NCBI GenBank assembly: GCA_035552775.1
Contig: DASZKW010000070.1
Span: 1-64,000, forward strand
Origin: DASZKW01 sp035552775
GTDB lineage: Bacteria > Actinomycetota > Acidimicrobiia > Acidimicrobiales > Palsa-688
DNA length: 64,000 bases
Direction of reading: 5' to 3'
The translations under genes and the position numbers were made by a program. The notes under the pieces are model-generated. The model did no database searches. It was given only the letters and a program-made list of their open reading frames with translations, and was not told the DNA's origin. Numbering within the stretch: the stretch's first letter is position 1; every line of letters begins with the position of its first letter. Below are positions 33,282 through 42,271 of this stretch, in pieces.

Positions 33282-34943
33282 ATGGACGTGCTGGTGGTCG
33301 TCGGTGCCGTCGAGGTCCCCGAACGCCTCTGGTCCCGGGCGCGCCGTCGGGTCCGGGTCTCCCCGGGCCCCGTGCCGTCGGCCACCATCGCCGAGCTGCG
33401 CGCCCACATACCCCGCTCCGTGGGCGTGGTCGGTGACACCGCCGGCCTGGCCGGCGTGGCCGGCGTCGCCGGCCAGCTCCACGCCGCCGGGCTACCCGTG
33501 ACCGTCTACTCCGACGTGCCCGTCGAACTCGACCCCGGCATCGGCCACGCCCGGGTGAGCGACCCTGGACCTCCGATGGACGTGGCCAACTCGCTGCTCG
33601 ACCTGATCGGCAACACCCCCCTGGTGCGCCTCGACCGCATGGGGCGCGACCTGGCCTGCCAGCTCCTCGCCAAGCTCGAGTACCTCAACCCCGGCGGCAG
33701 CGTCAAGGACCGTCCCGCCCTCGCCATGGTGGTCGCAGCCGAACGCGACGGGCTGCTCGGCGCCGGGGGCACCATCGTCGAGCCAACGTCCGGCAACACC
33801 GGCGTCGGCCTGGCGATCGTCGCCGCCCGGCGCGGCTACCGCTGCGTGTTCACCATGCCGGACAAGGTGGCCAAGGAGAAGGTGGCCCTGCTGCGGGCGT
33901 ACGGCGCCGAGGTGGTGGTGTGCCCGAGCTCGGTCGGCCCCGAGCACCCCGAGTCCTACTACTCGGTCGCCCGTCACCTGGCCGAGACCACGCCGGGCGC
34001 CTACCAGCCGAACCAGTACGCCAACCCCCACAACCCCGAATCCCACGAGCGCGGCACCGGGCCGGAGCTGTGGCTGCAGACGGCGGGACGCATCACCCAC
34101 CTGGTGGCCAGCGTGGGCACCGGGGGCACCATCTCCGGCGCCGGCCGCTACCTCAAGTCCAAGGACCCGTCGGTGCAGGTCATCGGCGCCGACCCGGAGG
34201 GATCGGTGTACTCCGGGGGCACCGGCCGGCCCTACCTGGTCGAGGGGATCGGCGAGGACTTCTGGCCCGAAACCTACGATCCTGGCCCCGTCGACAGGGT
34301 CATCGAGGTGAGCGACCGGGACAGCTTCCTCACCGCCCGTCGGGTGACGCGAGAGGAGGGCATCCTCGTCGGCGGGTCGTGCGGAACGGCGGTATGGGCG
34401 GCGCTGGAGCTCGGACGCACCCTCGGCCCCGACGACGTGGTGGTCGTCGTGATGCCCGACTCGGGACGAGGGTACCTGTCGAAGGTCTACGACGACGGGT
34501 GGATGGCCGACCACGGTTTCCTGCGATCGGGGGGCGACACCATCGAAGCGGTCCTGGCCCGCAAGGGGGCAGCCGTCCCCCCGCTGGTACACGTGCACCC
34601 CGACGAAACGGTCCGTGCCGCCATCGCCATCTTGAAGGAGTACGGGATCTCCCAGATGCCGGTGGTGAAAGCCGAACCTCCTCTCTCCCTGGCCGAGGTG
34701 GTCGGCACGGTGAGCGATCGCCGGCTCCTCGAGTTGGTCCTCGCCGATCCGGCCGTCATCGACGCTCCCGTCGACGCGGTGATGGACCCGCCGCTGCCCA
34801 CCATGGGCGCCGGCGAACCGGTGGACACCGCCGCCGCCCGCCTCGGCGACAGCTCCGCCGTGCTGGTGCTCGACGGTGGACATCCCACCGGGATCGTGAC
34901 CCGCTCCGACCTGTTGGAATTCCTCGCCGGGCGGCGGCGATGA
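33282..34943 (+). CDS. Cystathionine beta-synthase with an N-terminal extension
   Basis: The main part (from about residue 99) is a PLP-dependent beta-synthase. LLDLIGNTPLVRLD, NPGGSVKDRPALAM (Schiff-base Lys), PTSGNTGVGLAIVA, SVGTGGTISGAGRYLK and GGSCGTA are all present, then two CBS domains (about 435-550) as in cystathionine beta-synthases. It joins serine and homocysteine. The first 98 residues (MDVLVVVGAVEVPERLWSRA onward) are an open, GC3-biased extension not found in the family. It begins 3 bases after the aminotransferase stop without a visible ribosome site, so the true start could be ATG at 33576. Confidence 0.85.
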   Translation: MDVLVVVGAVEVPERLWSRARRRVRVSPGPVPSATIAELRAHIPRSVGVVGDTAGLAGVAGVAGQLHAAGLPVTVYSDVPVELDPGIGHARVSDPGPPMDVANSLLDLIGNTPLVRLDRMGRDLACQLLAKLEYLNPGGSVKDRPALAMVVAAERDGLLGAGGTIVEPTSGNTGVGLAIVAARRGYRCVFTMPDKVAKEKVALLRAYGAEVVVCPSSVGPEHPESYYSVARHLAETTPGAYQPNQYANPHNPESHERGTGPELWLQTAGRITHLVASVGTGGTISGAGRYLKSKDPSVQVIGADPEGSVYSGGTGRPYLVEGIGEDFWPETYDPGPVDRVIEVSDRDSFLTARRVTREEGILVGGSCGTAVWAALELGRTLGPDDVVVVVMPDSGRGYLSKVYDDGWMADHGFLRSGGDTIEAVLARKGAAVPPLVHVHPDETVRAAIAILKEYGISQMPVVKAEPPLSLAEVVGTVSDRRLLELVLADPAVIDAPVDAVMDPPLPTMGAGEPVDTAAARLGDSSAVLVLDGGHPTGIVTRSDLLEFLAGRRR

Positions 34944-36124
34944 GCGAGCCCGGTCCTCCCGCTGGGTACGGCCCCGAGCCGGCCGGGTACGGCTTCGAGA
35001 CACGGGCCATCCACGCCGGGCAGGCGCCCGACCAGGCGACGGGTGCTGTGGTGCCACCGGTATCGCTGGCCACCACCTACGCCCAGGACGCCGTCGGCAG
35101 CCACCGCGGCTACGAGTACAGCCGCAGCGCCAACCCGACCCGCGCCGCACTCGAGGTGGCGTTGGCCTCCCTCGAGGGGGCGCCGAGAGGGCTGGCGTTC
35201 GCCAGCGGACTGGCCGCCGAGGACGCGGTCCTGCACCTCCTGCGCCCGGGCGACCACGTGATCGTCCCCGACGACGCCTACGGCGGGACCTTCCGGCTTG
35301 TGGCACGGGTGTGGGGCGCGCTCGGCGTCGAGCACACGGCCGTGGACCTCGGCGACCCCGACGCTCTAAGCGCCGCCATGCGCCCCGCCACCCGCCTGGT
35401 GTGGGCGGAGACACCGTCGAACCCTCTGCTCAACGTCGTGGACATCGCCGCAGTGGCCGCCGTCGCCCACGACCACCGGGCCCTGCTGGTGGTGGACAAC
35501 ACCTTCGCCACCCCCTACCTCCAGCAGCCCCTCGCCCTGGGCGCCGACATCGTCGTGCACTCGACGACCAAGTACCTGGGAGGCCACAGCGACGTGGTGG
35601 GCGGCTTCGTCGCCACCCGGCAGTCGGCCCTAGCCGACGACATCGCCTTCTTCCAGAACGCGGTGGGCGGGGTACCCTCCCCCTTCGATTGCTACATGGT
35701 CCTGCGGGGTGCAAAGACCCTTGCGGTGCGCATGGACCGCCACTGCCAGAACGCGGCGGCGGTCGCCGACATGCTGTCGTCACACAGGGCGGTGGACCAC
35801 GTGCTCTACCCGGGCTTGGCGGTCCACCCGGGCCACGAGGTTGCACGCCGCCAGATGCGTGCGTTCGGGGGCATGGTGTCGTTCGTACTCGCCGGCGGCG
35901 AGAAGGCCGCCCTGGAGGTGGCACGCTCGACTGAGCTGTTCGTGCTGGCCGAGTCCCTCGGAGCGGTGGAATCGCTCATCGAGCACCCCCACCGCATGAC
36001 CCACGCCTCGGTCGCCGACTCTCCCCTCGCCGTCGACCCGGGGCTCCTGCGCCTGTCGGTGGGCATCGAGACCGACTCCGACCTGCTCGCCGACCTCGCC
36101 CAGGCTCTTGACCGTGTGGCGTGA
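34940..36124 (+). CDS. Cystathionine gamma-lyase/gamma-synthase
   Basis: A 394-residue Cys/Met-metabolism PLP enzyme. FETRAIHAGQAPDQATGAVVPPV is the typical N-terminus, YEYSRSANPTR binds substrate, and VHSTTKYLGGHSDVVGG carries the Schiff-base Lys. SLGAVESLIEHPHRMTHAS and LLRLSVGIE close the fold. With the preceding beta-synthase (ATGA overlap) it makes a transsulfuration pair, so gamma-lyase action (cystathionine to cysteine) is the more likely direction. Sequence alone does not exclude gamma-synthase. Confidence 0.9.
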   Translation: MSEPGPPAGYGPEPAGYGFETRAIHAGQAPDQATGAVVPPVSLATTYAQDAVGSHRGYEYSRSANPTRAALEVALASLEGAPRGLAFASGLAAEDAVLHLLRPGDHVIVPDDAYGGTFRLVARVWGALGVEHTAVDLGDPDALSAAMRPATRLVWAETPSNPLLNVVDIAAVAAVAHDHRALLVVDNTFATPYLQQPLALGADIVVHSTTKYLGGHSDVVGGFVATRQSALADDIAFFQNAVGGVPSPFDCYMVLRGAKTLAVRMDRHCQNAAAVADMLSSHRAVDHVLYPGLAVHPGHEVARRQMRAFGGMVSFVLAGGEKAALEVARSTELFVLAESLGAVESLIEHPHRMTHASVADSPLAVDPGLLRLSVGIETDSDLLADLAQALDRVA

Positions 36125-36202
36125 CCGGCCGGCGCCGGCGCCGGCATCCAAACGGGTCGTTCGGAGCTGCGAACACGTAATCGCAGCCGGCGCCGGCCGG
36201 TC
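36123..36202. repeat. 17-bp perfect inverted repeat of the GGCGCCGGC type
   Basis: Arms at 36123-36139 (GACCGGCCGGCGCCGGC) and 36186-36202 are perfect reverse complements. The 46-base centre holds a smaller hairpin, GTTCG with CGAAC. It starts at the stop codon of the gamma-lyase gene and may end the transcript, or be a REP-like element, since its core repeats elsewhere in the window. Confidence 0.7.
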
Positions 36203-36215
36203 GTCTGCATAACTC

Positions 36216-36248
36216 GACATCAAATCCTCCAAAGTGGCATTTGATGTC
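36216..36248. promoter_or_regulatory. 10-bp perfect inverted repeat upstream of the DUF1206 gene
   Basis: GACATCAAAT (36216-36225) and ATTTGATGTC (36239-36248) match perfectly around 13 bases. The arms are AT-richer than the surroundings, as expected for a repressor site rather than a hairpin terminator. It lies about 155 bases before the DUF1206 gene. No regulator gene is adjacent. Confidence 0.45.
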
Positions 36249-36402
36249 AACTTCGGTACGGCCCAGCGGACCCAAGTACGCAAGAGGTCGGCAACTTCTG
36301 GAAATGCTGCATACTTAGGCGGATGGGCGGGCACGGGCGCGAAGGAAGCGTCGGCGCGCTCGGTACGTTCGCGCCGACCGCCTCCGGCACCAGCGAGGTC
36401 CG

Positions 36403-37194
36403 TTGCCCGAACCCATGAACGCGCTCAGCGCCGCGGCCCGCGTCGGGCTGGTCGGGCGCACCGTCTTCTATCTGGTGCTCAGCGCGCTCACCGTCCGCAT
36501 CGCCGCTGTCGGGGGAGCTGCCGCCCAACAGGACAACGCCTCCGGGGCCCTCACCGTGCTGAGCCGGCCGCTGATAGGGAAGATCGCCATCGGCGTCGTC
36601 GCCGTCGGTTTCTTCCTTTTGGGCATCGCCCGCCTGGTCGGGGCTGCTCGGGACTCCTCCGTCGGTCCGTGGCGGCGGGTGGCGACGGCTTTGCAGGGCT
36701 TTTTCTACCTGGCGCTCGCCTACGTCCCCGCGTCGTTCCTGGCCGGCCGTACCCAGACCGGCTCCGAGCAGCAGCAGCACCGCACGGCCGCCCGGCTGCT
36801 AGGGCTGCCCGCCGGCCGGGAACTGGTGATCGCTCTCGGAGCGGTGATGATCGTCGTGTGCGCCGTCCAGATCCACACCGCCCTCTCCGAGGACTTCACC
36901 GAGGGGATGCGAACCGAGCACGCACCCGTGGTGGTACGCAAGCTGGTCCGCGTCGCCGGCGCCGTTGGCATATCCGCCCGGGCCATCGTCTTCGTCCCGA
37001 TTGGAGTGTTCTTCATAGTGGCGGCGATCCAGCTCGACCCGAATCATGCCCGGGGACTCGATGCCGAGCTGCTCATCCTGTCGGGCCACACGTGGGGCGT
37101 TGCCGTGCTCGCGCTGGTCGCCCTCGGTTTCAGCGTGTTCGCCGTCTACTCAGGCCTGGAGGCCCGCTACCGCGAGGTGGTATCCGCCACCTGA
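36403..37194 (+). CDS. DUF1206 membrane protein, six helices
   Basis: A 263-residue protein made of three similar two-helix units, each with an Arg/Gly-rich lead-in: ARVGLVGRTVFYLVLSALTVRIA, then RVATALQGFFYLALAYVPA, then VRVAGAVGISARAIVFVPIGVFFIVAAIQ. This is the DUF1206 pattern, common in actinobacteria and of unknown function. TTG at 36403 has GAGG in front; ATG at 36415 is the alternative. It is not closely linked to its neighbours. Confidence 0.8.
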   Translation: MPEPMNALSAAARVGLVGRTVFYLVLSALTVRIAAVGGAAAQQDNASGALTVLSRPLIGKIAIGVVAVGFFLLGIARLVGAARDSSVGPWRRVATALQGFFYLALAYVPASFLAGRTQTGSEQQQHRTAARLLGLPAGRELVIALGAVMIVVCAVQIHTALSEDFTEGMRTEHAPVVVRKLVRVAGAVGISARAIVFVPIGVFFIVAAIQLDPNHARGLDAELLILSGHTWGVAVLALVALGFSVFAVYSGLEARYREVVSAT

Positions 37195-37223
37195 GGACAT
37201 CACGGCCGGCCCGCAATCTCCTA

Positions 37224-37252
37224 TTGACAGTTGTGAATGTATCGACCATGAT
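37224..37252 (+). promoter_or_regulatory. Promoter of the ArsI/CadI-like gene with ArsR-type symmetry
   Basis: TTGACA (37224-37229), a 17-base spacer and CATGAT (37247-37252). The spacer and following bases contain repeated ATCGAC steps framed by AATGT and ACATT. That would suit an ArsR/SmtB-type repressor. No such regulator is in the window. Confidence 0.55.
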
Positions 37253-37293
37253 CGACGTATCGACATTCGTTGATCCATGAGGAGGTAGAGGCC

Positions 37294-37764
37294 GTGTCTC
37301 GAGTACAGCTTGCCCTGAACGTGAACGACATCGACAGCGCCGTGGACTTCTACTCCAAGCTGTTCGGGACCGAGCCGGCGAAGCGGCGCCCTGGTTACGC
37401 CAACTTCGCCATCGCCGAGCCGCCTCTCAAGCTCGTGCTCATCGAGGGGCCGGGGGGGCGCACCGACGGCGTGATCGGTGCCCTCAACCACCTCGGCGTT
37501 GAGGTCGACACCCCCGGAGAGGTCCAGGCGGCCACCCGGCGCCTGGCCGTCGCGGGCCTCGAACCCGATGTCCAGGAATCGACCACCTGCTGCTACGCCG
37601 TCCAGGACAAGGCATGGGTGAGTGATCCGGACGGGGCACCGTGGGAGGTGTACACCGTGCTCTCCGACGCTCCCGCGGAGACCGACCTCGGCTGCTCCAC
37701 CGAGGCTTGCACGCCGTTCGAGGCGGAAGCGACCGTCGCTAGCGCCGCCGGGGCGTGCTGCTGA
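37294..37764 (+). CDS. ArsI/CadI-family dioxygenase
   Basis: A 156-residue vicinal-oxygen-chelate protein: VQLALNVNDIDSAVDFYSKLFG, RPGYANFAIAEPPLKLVLIEG, LNHLGVEV (metal His) and PWEVYTV (metal Glu). It has the TTCCYA vicinal Cys pair that in ArsI binds trivalent organoarsenicals for carbon-arsenic cleavage; actinobacterial CadI proteins are close relatives induced by cadmium. A further Cys cluster (CSTEAC and the terminal CC) may bind metal. GTG at 37294 with GGAGG eight bases before is preferred over the longer frame. Metal-inducible by its promoter. Confidence 0.85.
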   Translation: MSRVQLALNVNDIDSAVDFYSKLFGTEPAKRRPGYANFAIAEPPLKLVLIEGPGGRTDGVIGALNHLGVEVDTPGEVQAATRRLAVAGLEPDVQESTTCCYAVQDKAWVSDPDGAPWEVYTVLSDAPAETDLGCSTEACTPFEAEATVASAAGACC

Positions 37765-37836
37765 GTCCACCGGGCGGTTGGCCCGAGGCGGAGGATCCGA
37801 GATCCCACGCCTTGTGTAGTCCGTAGGATCCTTTTG

Positions 37837-38610
37837 ATGCACAGTTGCCCGTTGGAGGGGAAGGCCGCTCTGGTCACAGGAGCCTCTCGCGGGATCGGTG
37901 CGGCGACGGCGCAGGCACTCGATCGCGCCGGCGCACGGGTGGCTCTGGTGTCCCGGAGCAGCGACGGGCTCCTGGCCGTCGCCGCGGAACTGGACCACGA
38001 CCCCGTCATCGTGGTGGCCGACCTCGGGCAGCCCGCGGCGCCAGGCGACGTCGCCCGTCAGGCGCTCGCCAAACTCGGCTCCGTCGACATCTTGGTGAAC
38101 AACGCCGCCGCCGCGGCGCGCCTCGACACGGTGGAGACGGATGCAAGCGTCATCGACCGGTTGTTGGCGGTCAACGTGCGAGCCCCGCTCCTGTTGATCG
38201 CCTCACTCATGTCGTCGATGATCGCCCGGGGCACCGGCTCGATTGTCAATCTCTCCTCGGTCTCAGCTCTGAGGGGCACCCCACGGCGTGCCGCCTATGC
38301 GGCGTCGAAGGGGGCCCTCGACGCGGCGACGAGATCGCTCGCCATCGAGCTCGGACCAAGCGGAATAAGGGTCAACTCGGTCGCGCCAGGCGTGGTCGAC
38401 ACCGCCCTTTGGACCAAGAACAAGGCGATCCCGGGGGTCGTGGAAGCGATCGAGCGCCAGACGCCGCTTCGCCGCTGGGCGACGCCGGCAGACATCGCCG
38501 ACGTGATCGTGTTCCTCGCATCCGACGCCGCACGCTTCGTCACGGGCGAGACCATCTGCGTCGACGGTGGGATGGCTGCCACACTCGACTTGTACGGGGG
38601 TGCGGTGTGA
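37837..38610 (+). CDS. Short-chain dehydrogenase/reductase (FabG-like)
   Basis: A 257-residue classical SDR with VTGASRGIGAATAQAL (NADP loop), ILVNNAAAAARLDTV (NNAG variant with NNAA), VNLSSVSA and the catalytic YAASKGA. C-terminal FVTGETICVDGGMAATL is the usual FabG-like end. It reduces or oxidises a hydroxyl/keto group; substrate unknown. The stop overlaps the GTG of the next gene, so both belong to one operon. Confidence 0.85.
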   Translation: MHSCPLEGKAALVTGASRGIGAATAQALDRAGARVALVSRSSDGLLAVAAELDHDPVIVVADLGQPAAPGDVARQALAKLGSVDILVNNAAAAARLDTVETDASVIDRLLAVNVRAPLLLIASLMSSMIARGTGSIVNLSSVSALRGTPRRAAYAASKGALDAATRSLAIELGPSGIRVNSVAPGVVDTALWTKNKAIPGVVEAIERQTPLRRWATPADIADVIVFLASDAARFVTGETICVDGGMAATLDLYGGAV

Positions 38611-39539
38611 CGGCACCGCACCGGGATAACGACGGCGGACTCGATGCCGTCACGGGTGCCTTCAGTTACTCGGGAAGGGTGATCGCTCGACACCTGCGCG
38701 GGGCCGGCCGGCGGGTGCGTACCCTCACGGGCCATCCCGAGCGCGCTGGCGACCAAACGGACATCGAGGTGCGCCCGCTCGACTTCGACGACCCCGCGGG
38801 ACTGGCAGCGTCGCTGGCCGGCGTGACCACGCTGTACAACACCTACTGGGTCCGGTTTGCCCACGGCAGGATCGACCACACCCTGGCCGTGGAGAACTCC
38901 CGCACGCTGTTCAAGGCGGCCCGCCGGGCCGGGGTGGGCAAGATCGTCCACGTCTCCATCCTCCATCCCTCCTCCGCTTCCCCCTACCCGTACTTCAGGG
39001 GCAAGGCGCTGGTCGAGCGGGCGCTGGCCGAGGGCGGCCTCCCCTACGCCGCCCTGCGCCCTTCGGTGCTCTTCGACGAGCGCGCCGTGTTGCTCAACAA
39101 CATCGCCTGGCTCCTGCGCCGGCTGCCGGTCTTCGCTGTCGGCGGCGACGGCAGTTACCGGGTCCGACCCATCCATGTCGACGACCTGGCCACCCTGGCC
39201 CTGGAAGCGTCGACCTGGCCCGACGACCGCGTGGTCGACGCCGTGGGCCCCGAGCGGCCCACGTTCGTGGACCTGGTGAAGCAGATCCGTACCAGCGTGG
39301 CCAGCCGGGCCCGCATCATCTCGGTGCCCGGCCCGGTGCTGCTCGGCGCGTCGAAGGCGCTCGGAGCAGCATTGCACGACGTGGTGCTTACCGCCGACGA
39401 GTACCGGTCCATGGCCGAGGGTCTGGCTGATTCTGACGCCCCGGCCACCGGTACCGTCGCCCTGTCAGAGTGGCTCGGCACGCGAGGCGGCAACCTCGGC
39501 ACCACCTACGCCAACGAACTCGACCTCCACTTCCACTGA
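38607..39539 (+). CDS. NmrA/epimerase-like NAD(P)-binding protein
   Basis: About 310 residues of an atypical SDR. The dinucleotide loop is VTGAFSYSGRVIARHLRGAG, an altered TGAxGxxG; VRFAHGRIDHTLAVENSRTLFKAARRAGVGKIVHVSI and RPSVLFDERAVLLNNIAWLLRRLPVFAVGGDGSY resemble NDUFA9/ubiquinone-associated complex I assembly-like proteins in layout. Tyr-Lys catalysis is not evident (YFRGKALVERAL has the spacing). GTG at 38607 is translationally coupled to the SDR upstream. Role unknown. Confidence 0.75.
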   Translation: MTAPHRDNDGGLDAVTGAFSYSGRVIARHLRGAGRRVRTLTGHPERAGDQTDIEVRPLDFDDPAGLAASLAGVTTLYNTYWVRFAHGRIDHTLAVENSRTLFKAARRAGVGKIVHVSILHPSSASPYPYFRGKALVERALAEGGLPYAALRPSVLFDERAVLLNNIAWLLRRLPVFAVGGDGSYRVRPIHVDDLATLALEASTWPDDRVVDAVGPERPTFVDLVKQIRTSVASRARIISVPGPVLLGASKALGAALHDVVLTADEYRSMAEGLADSDAPATGTVALSEWLGTRGGNLGTTYANELDLHFH

Positions 39540-39576
39540 CGACCGGTCCCGCGGGCCGCGCGATCGGTGGCAACGG

Positions 39577-42033
39577 TCAAATCGGGGCTTCGTCGAGTCG
39601 TCCTACGCTGCGCACGGCTTCGAACAGCAGGGCGGGGCGCCCCCACAAAGAGTTGGCGAAAATGAAGGTGACGCTGACGGCCATGGCCGCCATCGCCCAC
39701 ACCGGGTAGATGTACCCGGTGCAGGCGGCGGGAATGCCAAGACCGTTGAAGGTGAAGGCCAACGCCACGTTCTGACGGGTCTTGCGGTAAGAGTGGGAGG
39801 AGATCTCCCGGGCCGCCATTATCGACGCCAGGCGGTTGCTCAAGATGATGATGTCGGCGGACTCCATGGCGATGTCGGTACCGCCGCCCATGGCGACACC
39901 CACGTTGGCCTGCATGAGGGCGGGAGCGTCGTTTATGCCGTCGCCGACCATGGCCACGCAGGCGTTGCGCTGCAAGTCGGCGACGATCGCCGCCTTGGCC
40001 GCGGGTAGCACCCCGGCGTGGATCTCGTCGATGCCCACCTGGGCTGCCACCCTCGCCGCCGCCCCTGGATTGTCGCCGGTTACCAGCACCAGGCGAAGGC
40101 CGGCTTCCCGCATGGCGGCCACCGCCCCGGTGGCGCCGGAGCGGAGATCGTCGCCTAGAGCCAGGGCGCCGACCAAGGCGCCCTCGGTGCCCACGGCCAC
40201 GACCGTGCGGCCCGATTCCTCCAGCGCGTCGATCGCCTCGGCCAGGGGTGCAGTATCGATCCCGTGTGCTTCGAGCAGGGACGTCCGGCCCACCACGACC
40301 TGGCGTCCGGCGACACGCGCGACCACGCCTTGGCCGGTCACGGACTCGAACTCCTCGGTACCCGGTACGGATAGGCCCCTGTCCAAGGCGGCGTCGACCA
40401 CAGCTCTGGCCAGGGGATGCTCGGAGGAGGCCTCGGCGCCAGCCGCCAAGCTGAGTACGTCGTCCTCGTGGACCCCTTCTGTGACCAGCACCTCCCGCAG
40501 AGCCGGGCGACCCTCCGTGAGAGTTCCGGTCTTGTCGAGGACGATGGTGTTCACGGAGCGGAATGCCTGGAACGCCTCGCCGGTGCGCATGAGGATGCCC
40601 ACGTCGGCGGCCTCGCCCGCCGCCCGAACGATGGATAGCGGCGCGGCGATGCCGACGGCGCACGGGTAGCCCATGACGAGTACCGACAGGGCAGCGAAGA
40701 CGGCGGTTTTCCCGTCTACGGCGCCGTTGACGGCCCAGCTGCCGACCAGCCACCCCATGAGGGCCAGCGCCGAAACGGACAGGACCGTGGGCGTGTAGAC
40801 CCGCAGGATCCGGTCCACCAGGTGCAAGATGCCGGGCTTGAGAGCCCGGGCGTCTTCCACCGAGCGGACGACCTGGGCCAAGAACGCCTCGTCACCCACG
40901 GCGGTGACCTGGACCAACAGCGTGCCTGTGGTGTTGATCGAACCGCCGATGACGACGTCACCGACGGCCGCCTCCATGGGGACGGGCTCCCCCGTGACCA
41001 GCGATTGGTCGACCGCGGAGTGGCCCTCGACCACCACCCCGTCGACTGGGACACGCTCTCCGGGGCGGACGCGTACCAGGTCGGCCAGGATCACCTCGTC
41101 CAGCGACAGTTGGGCCTCGGTTCCGTTTCGAAGGACCCGAGCGGTGTCGGGCTGGAGGTCCAGCAACCGCTTGACGGCCTGGGAGCTGCGGGTTTTGACC
41201 AGCAGCGACAGCCACTCGGAAAAGATGTGGTAGTTGACAACCAGTACCGACACCGCGAAAAAGGAGGCGGTCGGGTAACCGTGGTAGCGCGCGGCCAGGC
41301 CCAACACGCCGCCCGCCAGCCCGGCGAACGCCGCGGCCTCGAGCATCACGTGCTGATTGAGAATGCCCCGGCGCAGCGACTGGGCGGCCATGGACAAGAT
41401 GTGGGTGGCCAAACCGAACACCACCACCACCGCGACCGCTCCCACCACGTAACCGGTCGCCCCTCCCGCTGCCCCGGTGGCGTTGACGGCGACGCTGGCG
41501 GCTCCGAGCGCCGCCACGGCCGCGCTGCCGGCCACCGCCAAACCGTTGCCCTGGCCCCGCAGGACCAGGTAGGAGGCGCCGAGCAAGAAGGCACCGACCA
41601 CGATCGGAATGGCGTAAAAGGCTGGATTGGCCAGGTTCAGGATCAAGGCAATGGCGGCCACGCTGGCCCCGATGGCCACATACAGGCGACGTCCCTCTTT
41701 GACGAGGGCGGCCTCCTCCTCCTCGTAGGGGCGGACCTTGCGGGGGTCCCAGATGGTGTAGCCGATGTCCTCGAGGGTCCCGACGAGCTCCTCGGCGCTG
41801 ACCTGAGCGGGGTTGTAGTCGACCAGGGCCTGCTCGTGGGTGAGGCTGACCGCCACCTTGTCCACCCCGTAGCGCTTACCGAGGGCCCGCTCGATGGTGC
41901 CGGTGCACAGCGAGCAGTGCAGTCCCCCGATTTTCGCCCGGAAACGGGCCTGGCCCCCGGGGAGCTCCTCCGCCCAGTAGCCGGCCCCGCCGGGTGGGGA
42001 TCCGACCTTGTCCTCCGCAGCGATGCTTGGCAT
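39577..42033 (-). CDS. Heavy-metal P1B-type ATPase with YPC in place of CPC
   Basis: An 818-residue P-type pump. An N-terminal HMA domain has GGLHCSLCTGTIERAL (CxxC). Eight transmembrane helices, the actuator motif VTGEPVPME, DKTGTLTEG with the phospho-Asp, SEHPLARAVVDAALD and GDGINDAPALMQANVGVAM are all intact. The metal-channel motif reads MGYPCAVGIAAPLS: Tyr replaces the first Cys of the usual CPC (residue about 456). The last helices have FNGLGIP and AVSVTFIFANSL instead of YNxxxxP and MSxSS. It is probably a copper/silver-type exporter of a divergent branch. TGATG coupling with the small HMA gene. Confidence 0.88.
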   Translation of the reverse strand: MPSIAAEDKVGSPPGGAGYWAEELPGGQARFRAKIGGLHCSLCTGTIERALGKRYGVDKVAVSLTHEQALVDYNPAQVSAEELVGTLEDIGYTIWDPRKVRPYEEEEAALVKEGRRLYVAIGASVAAIALILNLANPAFYAIPIVVGAFLLGASYLVLRGQGNGLAVAGSAAVAALGAASVAVNATGAAGGATGYVVGAVAVVVVFGLATHILSMAAQSLRRGILNQHVMLEAAAFAGLAGGVLGLAARYHGYPTASFFAVSVLVVNYHIFSEWLSLLVKTRSSQAVKRLLDLQPDTARVLRNGTEAQLSLDEVILADLVRVRPGERVPVDGVVVEGHSAVDQSLVTGEPVPMEAAVGDVVIGGSINTTGTLLVQVTAVGDEAFLAQVVRSVEDARALKPGILHLVDRILRVYTPTVLSVSALALMGWLVGSWAVNGAVDGKTAVFAALSVLVMGYPCAVGIAAPLSIVRAAGEAADVGILMRTGEAFQAFRSVNTIVLDKTGTLTEGRPALREVLVTEGVHEDDVLSLAAGAEASSEHPLARAVVDAALDRGLSVPGTEEFESVTGQGVVARVAGRQVVVGRTSLLEAHGIDTAPLAEAIDALEESGRTVVAVGTEGALVGALALGDDLRSGATGAVAAMREAGLRLVLVTGDNPGAAARVAAQVGIDEIHAGVLPAAKAAIVADLQRNACVAMVGDGINDAPALMQANVGVAMGGGTDIAMESADIIILSNRLASIMAAREISSHSYRKTRQNVALAFTFNGLGIPAACTGYIYPVWAMAAMAVSVTFIFANSLWGRPALLFEAVRSVGRLDEAPI

Positions 42034-42236
42034 CACGCCACCTCGAAGCCGGCGGCGGCGATGACTGCTCTCACCGCCGCCTCGGACCCTGACTGGTCGA
42101 GGACGACTTTGACCTCGTCGGCGTCGTGATCAGCCAACACCCGTCGCACTCCGGCGACCTTGCCGACGGCACGCTCGATGCGCTCGCCGCAGTTCCGGCA
42201 ATTCATGCCCGCGACTGCTATGACCAGGTCATCCAC
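42033..42236 (-). CDS. CopZ-like heavy-metal-associated chaperone
   Basis: A 67-residue single HMA domain: VAVAGMNCRNCGERIERAVGKVAGV with the metal motif MNCRNC. It would carry Cu(I) or a similar ion to the ATPase encoded directly downstream, whose start overlaps this stop. GTG at 42236 is the first usable start and gives the standard CopZ length. The gene lies behind a MerR-type promoter. Confidence 0.88.
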   Translation of the reverse strand: MDDLVIAVAGMNCRNCGERIERAVGKVAGVRRVLADHDADEVKVVLDQSGSEAAVRAVIAAAGFEVA

Positions 42237-42271
42237 GATGGGCACCGCGTTGGTTTGACGCCATACGATCC

